DNA of 64,000 nucleotides from Kwoniella bestiolae CBS 10118. Its lineage: Eukaryota; Basidiomycota; Tremellomycetes; Tremellales; Cryptococcaceae. Location: positions 806,001-870,000 of the forward strand of contig NC_089247.1 in NCBI RefSeq assembly GCF_000512585.2, read 5' to 3'. The position numbers and the translations under genes were made by a program. Positions 58,842-64,000 of the stretch are shown piece after piece (within the stretch, counting starts at the first letter, position 1; every line of letters begins with the position of its first letter). Under the pieces are notes generated by a model that ran no database searches, was not told the origin of the DNA, and worked only from the letters and a program-made list of their open reading frames with translations.

Positions 58842-61800
58842 ATGTCATCATCTCAAACTCAAAAGGAAGAGCAACAATGGGGTAGAGGTGGGTTATTCGC
58901 ATCCTTTAGCATCATGCTCGTGATTGGTTTTAGCTTGTCGGAATCCGATAATGAGGCGCTGCACTTGTAATGTACACCGAGTATCACTGCGTATCAGATT
59001 AGATCTCAAGGTGGGCGCAGATCATCAGGAGTGGTTCGGTCTATACGCGCTAGCGAACATTCTTGTCATATTTCAGTTTTGACTGTTAACTCTTCGGTCA
59101 CCTTCTTTGATATCTGAATTAACGCTGATCATGATTTTATCTCATTTTGGTGGGTAGTGTTGATATGTGGAGGAATGAACTGGTAAGCTACGTCCCACGT
59201 TTAACCGAAGCAGCAAGCTTATCCATACCCATGATGATAGGGCAACGAATGGTCGTAAAGAACGTCCGCCTAACTCGTGAGCTCAAGAACCATGGCCGAT
59301 CACAAGATGAGTGTATCTGACGACAGACAATAACTTGGATCAGGCCATCAGACTTGCTATCGCCCGTGATATTGCGATCGCTATGTAATGTGAAAATCAC
59401 AAAACTCATTACGGGGTCATCAGCGAATTACGCTGTAGTGTTGGATAGTACGTTCTTTTTTCATCCACCCTTATCGACCCTTGTGATTTGAATCGTCTTC
59501 GGCCAAGACTATATTTTGTTTAAAGTTGCTAACGTGATCTACCCTATAGTCTTCGGCGCAGCATACATATTCGGTAAACCACCTTCACCATCCCTCGCGA
59601 CCTCACCAGACGGGATTATATCCGAACATGCTCCCGTCAAGATATCACCTTCTGCTGTGGGTCTGCCGGAAGGAGCAAAGTTCGTCTCAGGAACCGCTGC
59701 GAGAGGTCACCTCCTGCTGTTGGATGACCAGGGAGGTGTGTGGGGATGTGGGAATAACGTGGTAGGGCAGATTGGCCTTGTGAGTACACGGCGATCTCAA
59801 GAGAGGTAACGGGAAATGGGGAGCAGGCGAGTTGAGGTGATATAATTGAAGAGGAAACGCTGATATGGAGACGTAGCCCGTAACCATGCTCATTGATAAA
59901 CTTACTCGTGTCACCGGTCCTTGGTCCAAAGATCCGGAAAGTAAAATCACACAGGTATGTTAGCTGTTCAAGCGTCCGCAAAGCAAAATCGCATGGTGTA
60001 TGATCAGCTGACAGAGCTTATGGCAGGTATCAGCTGGACACACATTCTCCCTCTTCCTCACTTCCACCGGACAAGTCTACGCAGCAGGATCGAGCGAATG
60101 CGGACAGCTTGGAAATGGTAAAACCGGTGAAAGGATAGTGAAGAATGGGAAAGTAGCTTATGATGTCGAGGTGCCTGCTCGTGAGTAACCGATGTAGTAT
60201 CACACCTCCTCAGTTCTGTTCTGGTTATTTACAAACAGGTGTGCTCAAGAGACGTGATGATATTACATGCTGATAATCATATTTTGCAGGTCTGATCCAA
60301 GGTTTTGAGAACCGCAAGATCGTGCAGATAGCTTCGGGGAATCAGCACTCCCTGGCACTAGATGAAGAAGGGTATGTGTACGCTTGGGGATATGCGGGAT
60401 ACTCCAGATTAGGTCTACAAGATCAGAAAGATCGGTATGTCAGCTTCACTTAGTGCGAACAATGGATCTAGCTGACTTGTTTGAATGAGTAGACTGGTAC
60501 CTACTATAGTACCGCATGTAAGTTAGCTACTTGCTGAGGAAGCCTGGTGCTCTTAGCTAAATATGGATGGTAGTTTGCGGGAAACAATGTCGTCACTCGA
60601 GCTGCACAGGTGTTGTGTGGACCGACTAGTAAGCTGTTTCATCAGATCCGGTTGGAAAAGGAGCTGAGAAATAGTGGTAGGTTCTGTTGTGGTTGACAGG
60701 CAGAAAATGTTGTTGATAGCTGGGAAATTCAAGTTGACAGGTGATGGTATGTCTCCCAGAGTATATATGGTTTCTGGTGAACGAAGCTGATTTAATCATA
60801 GGCTCGACTGGTCAACCATATACATATTTCAAGTGAGTTGACGATTGAAGTGATGCTCCCTCAAACACTAGCTTACACATTCTTAATCCGGTTTTAGGTA
60901 TATACAGGAAAGTGAGTGCAGTCCTACCTGGAAACCGTAAACCACCGCTAAAACCGTCGTTCAGTAATGGCTTGCAAAGTCATCAAAGCCAGCTGTGGAG
61001 GATGTACCCATTTCTTGACTACGCCCGAAGGAGATGGAGTCATGACAGTCGGATTTGGACAGGGATGTGTGAGTACGATTGTAGTCCAATCAGTGTACGA
61101 GTTTCGGCAAACTGATAAAGCACTTGCCTTCTCGCAGCTGTATGGAGGTGAGCCAGCTGTTCCAAAGGTCGTGCATTTCGACAAAATAGCTACTGATACC
61201 ATGTATAACCAGAGCTGGGCCTAGGTCCGGACGCAGGTAAATCAGCCACGAAACCTGTGAAGATCGAGCCTCTATCTGGCGTAGACGTGATTGAGTGAGC
61301 TTTCTCGCAAATGTCCGTCAAGAGGTAATATCTGATATAGCGACTTCGGTTAGTGTCGCTGGAGGAGCCTTCTTCTCACTTTTCTTGGCTCGACCTAATT
61401 CCGCATTATCAGAGCTCGATCGATATCCTGAGCATATTGAGAGTCCTACGATATGTTTGGCGTGTAATGAGGAGAAGGACGATGATCCCATGGAATGTGA
61501 GAAGGTGCGTGCCATCTTCCCTTGACTTACACTTGACCGATCTCACCGAATACACCCCCTCCTCCATGGTCCGGTTACTTATTTTTGACCTATTACTAAT
61601 GGGTCAACACAGTGCGATTCGCCATATCACCCCGAATGCCTTACCCCACCTCTATCCGAGCCTCCAGAAGGAGAATGGTTTTGTCCTGCATGTACAATAC
61701 AAGCGGACGCCGGACCGAATGAACCGTTCGAACCACTTCCTATCGATGGACCTAAACCCAAGAAGAAGAATTTGGCGAAACCACCTTCGTCGATTGTGGA

Positions 61801-61994
61801 AAGAGCAGTCACACCTAAGAGTGTCTCGTCGCCTAAACCTGAGAGTGTTAGGTCAAATGGGTCTAAGGGAACGCCAACGGGTAAGAGGAAGGCTAGTGAG
61901 AGTGTGCATGGTACGTCCAACTTGCAGATGGAAATAGAAGTGCGTTGCTGATTTGCTGGTCCATCGAACAGGGTCAGCTAAGAAACAGAAGTAG
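58842..61994 (+). CDS. RCC2-like RCC1-propeller protein with C-terminal PHD finger
   Basis: More than fifteen short exons from ATG 58842 (MSSSQTQKEEQQWGRG) to a stop at 61992-61994. The propeller shows repeated RCC1 blades: VLICGGMNW, LITGSSANYAVVLD, GVWGCGNNVVGQIGL, VSAGHTFSLFLTSTGQVYAA then GSSECGQLGNG, IASGNQHSLALDEEGYVYAW then GYAGYSRLGLQDQKDR, and the RCC2-type GKFKLTGDGSTGQPYTYFKY with IMACKVIKASCGG, and finally VAGGAFFSLFLARPNSALSE. A C4HC3 PHD finger follows in the same frame: CLACNEEKDDDPMECEKC, SPYHPECLTPPLSEPPEGEW, FCPAC. The end is basic and nuclear-looking (GTPTGKRKASES, GSAKKQK). RCC2 in animals binds Rac1/Ran and acts at centromeres and in adhesion; PHD fingers read histone H3 tails. 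The fusion suggests a chromatin-bound RCC1-type protein. Confidence 0.85.
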
Positions 61995-62511
61995 AGCAAC
62001 GATGATGCTGATACGGAAACGTCATGGAAATGAAAACAGGAGGCCTAGTAGGCCTAGTGGGGGGGGGGGGCACCCTGCATGAGATGCAGCAGAGCAGTCA
62101 AATGCAAATCAGAAGAAACGTTCTTAGTACACTACACAACCAACTCATGCATCTTGTATTGTTGTCCCTTCTACGCCTTGCTCGGATATTCTTGCACGGA
62201 GCATTGATGGTTGCTATATCGCCATGACAGAAGTCCTTAACGATCAGATTAGACTTTGTCCTCTTGACGATCAGGGTCGCTTGACGACGAGTGCAGTATC
62301 TGAGCATCTCTCGTTTCTACGACTGTGCTGCGTTCCAAGTCCTTTGGCGTGATCATGCACAACTATATAGCACAGCATATCTTGTCTGCCTCACATTCAT
62401 CCTTTCTTCGCTCCCCACCCTCTCACTGAGATCCATCACATTCATTCACTTAACCACACCTTTCGCATTACGTAACCATCCTTCCGGCCCGTTTTAGTGA
62501 GACAACGCAAG
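61995..62511. other. intergenic: RCC2-PHD 3' UTR and NAD kinase promoter
   Basis: About 515 bases between same-strand genes, containing a run of twelve G at 62059-62070. The promoter-proximal part is pyrimidine-rich. No gene seen. Confidence 0.5.
62059..62070 (+). repeat. homopolymer G12
   Basis: Twelve consecutive G residues preceded by a duplicated GGCCTAGT word, just after the RCC2-PHD gene. Homopolymer length is error-prone in sequencing. Confidence 0.8.
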
Positions 62512-64000
62512 ATGGCCAAGCAGGATACAGACAACTACTCGCACAGATCGATGGATACACCCACTTCAATCTCACCAACCCCATCATCAATATCAATTGA
62601 TACCACCACCTCATCGTATCCATACACACCTTCCGAGAAGGACTCGCCAGCATCTGACGATAATCACAACGAAAGTGGGATCATCACAGCAGAAACTGCG
62701 TCGTCATCGCTCTCTCTTTCTCAGGTGGAGGTGATCGTACCATCCCATCCTCATCTCAGCAAATCAAGACCAGTCTCGCTGAAAGATTCTAGAAGATCAT
62801 CATATATCAAGAGGTTGGAACTGTCTGCTGCGCTTGAGAGAGAGGTGAGTCCGTTCAATGAAACCTGCTTCGCCCCTCATCCGATAAGGTGATTCTTGGG
62901 AGTTAGCTGACATAACGGCATCGCTTATGACGACGTGACGATTGATAGAAATTCGGTCTTGATCATTTACATATTTCCACTTCGCCATTCGAAGAGGATA
63001 TCACTGTTGAGCTTCCCTCACCTGCTTTTATAGATCAAAAAGAGGTGGAGATATCGTATCAGAGAGACGATCACCTTCATTCCCATCAAATACACGCAAA
63101 TACCCGTGCGCCATCGGATCTTGACGACCACGACGCAGCCAAAATGGTAGGGTCATCCGAAATGAGCAAGAACGATACCATCCGCCCACCTTCAACACCT
63201 TCCACTCCCCCTCCCCCTGCGCCCAGCTCCCGTCCAGCCGCATCAGCAGTGAACATCCCCACTTCCAGTCGGATCCGTAATCCCCCTCCTCCCTCGCCCT
63301 TGTCCAAGGTATCTTCATCATCTCCACCCAAAGGTCCCGAGCTAGACCCACAACCCATACCCCCGACAAGCGATAGTACTTACTCCACCTCACTAGGCTC
63401 ATCAATCTCTCCTCCATCATTGAAGGGCCTGAATATTCCCCTGCACTCACCATGCTTCATCCATTCTCATCTGGACAAACACGGACACGGGTCATTACAA
63501 GATTGGTTGAAAAGCAAATCCACCACCACCGGGTCAGGCAATACTTCATCCTCGAGTACCAACACTGTAGGAAGTTCATCTACATCAACGTACCGTATTC
63601 CTCATACGAACCATAATCATAACCAGCACCATCATGTGGGCAATACTACCAAACCAATCAGACAACCATCATACAACGCCTCGAAGTCCCTCTCCCACCC
63701 CGGAAGCGGAAGTAGGTCGTATAACGGTACACCCTCTCACTCGTTGCCTACCAGTCCGAACGGTACCAAGTACCCTTCACCTACTTTGGGGAAAGATACG
63801 GGATACGATTCCGACCAATCGTCTGTTAATGGCATTGGACGTGGGGGGAGTGCTATATTGGATGGTGATTTGCTGGATGATTCGGAGGAAGCGGGCAGTC
63901 TGACGAGACAGTTGGCGGAGACTGCTCAGGGAGTTAGGGAGATGAGCAAGGAATTGGGTGAGTTTTTTTTTGTCGTCCAGGAATCATCTCATGGAAGGAT
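62512..64000 (+). CDS. probable NAD kinase (Utr1/Pos5 type), N-terminal part, cut by window edge
   Basis: Exon 1 62512-62844 and exon 2 62949-63957 are in frame; the rest lies beyond the window. About 446 N-terminal residues are visible, mostly Ser/Pro/Thr/His-rich and disordered. Two stretches recall fungal NAD kinases: SPCFIHSHLDKHGHGSLQDW, and near the edge SLTRQLAETAQGVREMSKEL, which in these enzymes leads directly into the strand that opens the catalytic domain. The kinase motifs themselves (GGDG, NE) are not in the window, so the assignment is by the lead-in segments only. NAD kinase phosphorylates NAD to NADP. If wrong, it is a long disordered protein of unknown type. Confidence 0.6.

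Noticed and set aside
59637..59981. 114-aa minus-strand open frame
   Set aside because: Antisense to exons of the RCC2-PHD gene, which have matching blade motifs and splice sites.
1..64000. tRNA genes, transposons, CRISPR arrays or telomeric repeats
   Set aside because: I looked for tRNA B-box-like words, transposase or reverse-transcriptase motifs, regularly spaced repeats and TTAGGG-type arrays and found none convincing. A tRNAscan or repeat search would settle it.

Overview
The window looks like nuclear DNA of a basidiomycete yeast of the Tremellales (Kwoniella/Cryptococcus lineage). Nearly every gene is broken by short introns (mostly about 45-90 nt) with GTGAGT/GTAAGT donors, CTGAC/CTGAT-like branch sites and TAG/CAG acceptors. 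Genes lie close together on both strands, and the recognisable proteins are fungal housekeeping proteins. I see no transposon, CRISPR array, tRNA or bacterial-type operon. The species is inferred from gene structure, not established.

Layout. 0-2.4 kb: two small proteins with hydrophobic C-terminal tails. 2.4-10.4 kb: mitochondrial ribosomal protein uL29m (-), a CFAP20/Bug22-type protein (-), a BTB protein (+) and a TMEM41/VTT-domain membrane protein (-). 11-23 kb: a secreted ThuA-fold protein (-), a Nup153-like nucleoporin with four RanBP2 zinc fingers (-), DNA ligase I (+) with an MCB box upstream, and an unrecognised multi-pass membrane protein (-). 23.4-33.3 kb: UBC9 (+), the multi-KH protein Scp160/vigilin (+) and mitochondrial malic enzyme (+). 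33.3-39.8 kb: an extradiol dioxygenase (-), a single 5S rRNA gene (+), a membrane RING-H2 E3 (-) and a DUF1399/GRDP-like protein (-).

40.3-43.6 kb: four small genes in tandem on the + strand, each encoding a polar disordered N-terminus followed by a short Cys-rich hydrophobic tail. A fifth member lies at 1.6 kb. This is the best candidate for an undescribed gene family in the window. 43.8-51.7 kb: phosphatidylinositol 4-kinase STT4 (-). 52-55.8 kb: an RBM18-like RNA-binding protein (+) and a tandem ABC ATPase (+). 56.2-58.4 kb: a cation diffusion facilitator (-). 58.8-62 kb: an RCC2-like propeller fused to a PHD finger (+). 62.5 kb to the right edge: the N-terminal part of a probable NAD kinase (+).

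The most notable observations are the RCC2-PHD fusion, a CFAP20-family protein in a lineage without flagella, the Cys-rich tail cluster, a predicted 3-nt microexon in the CDF transporter that restores its DxxxD metal motif, and an ABC ATPase whose two degenerate motifs leave exactly one intact composite ATP site. Exon boundaries given as exact were read by hand from splice signals and reading-frame continuity. Where only a span is given, the inner exons were not all resolved.
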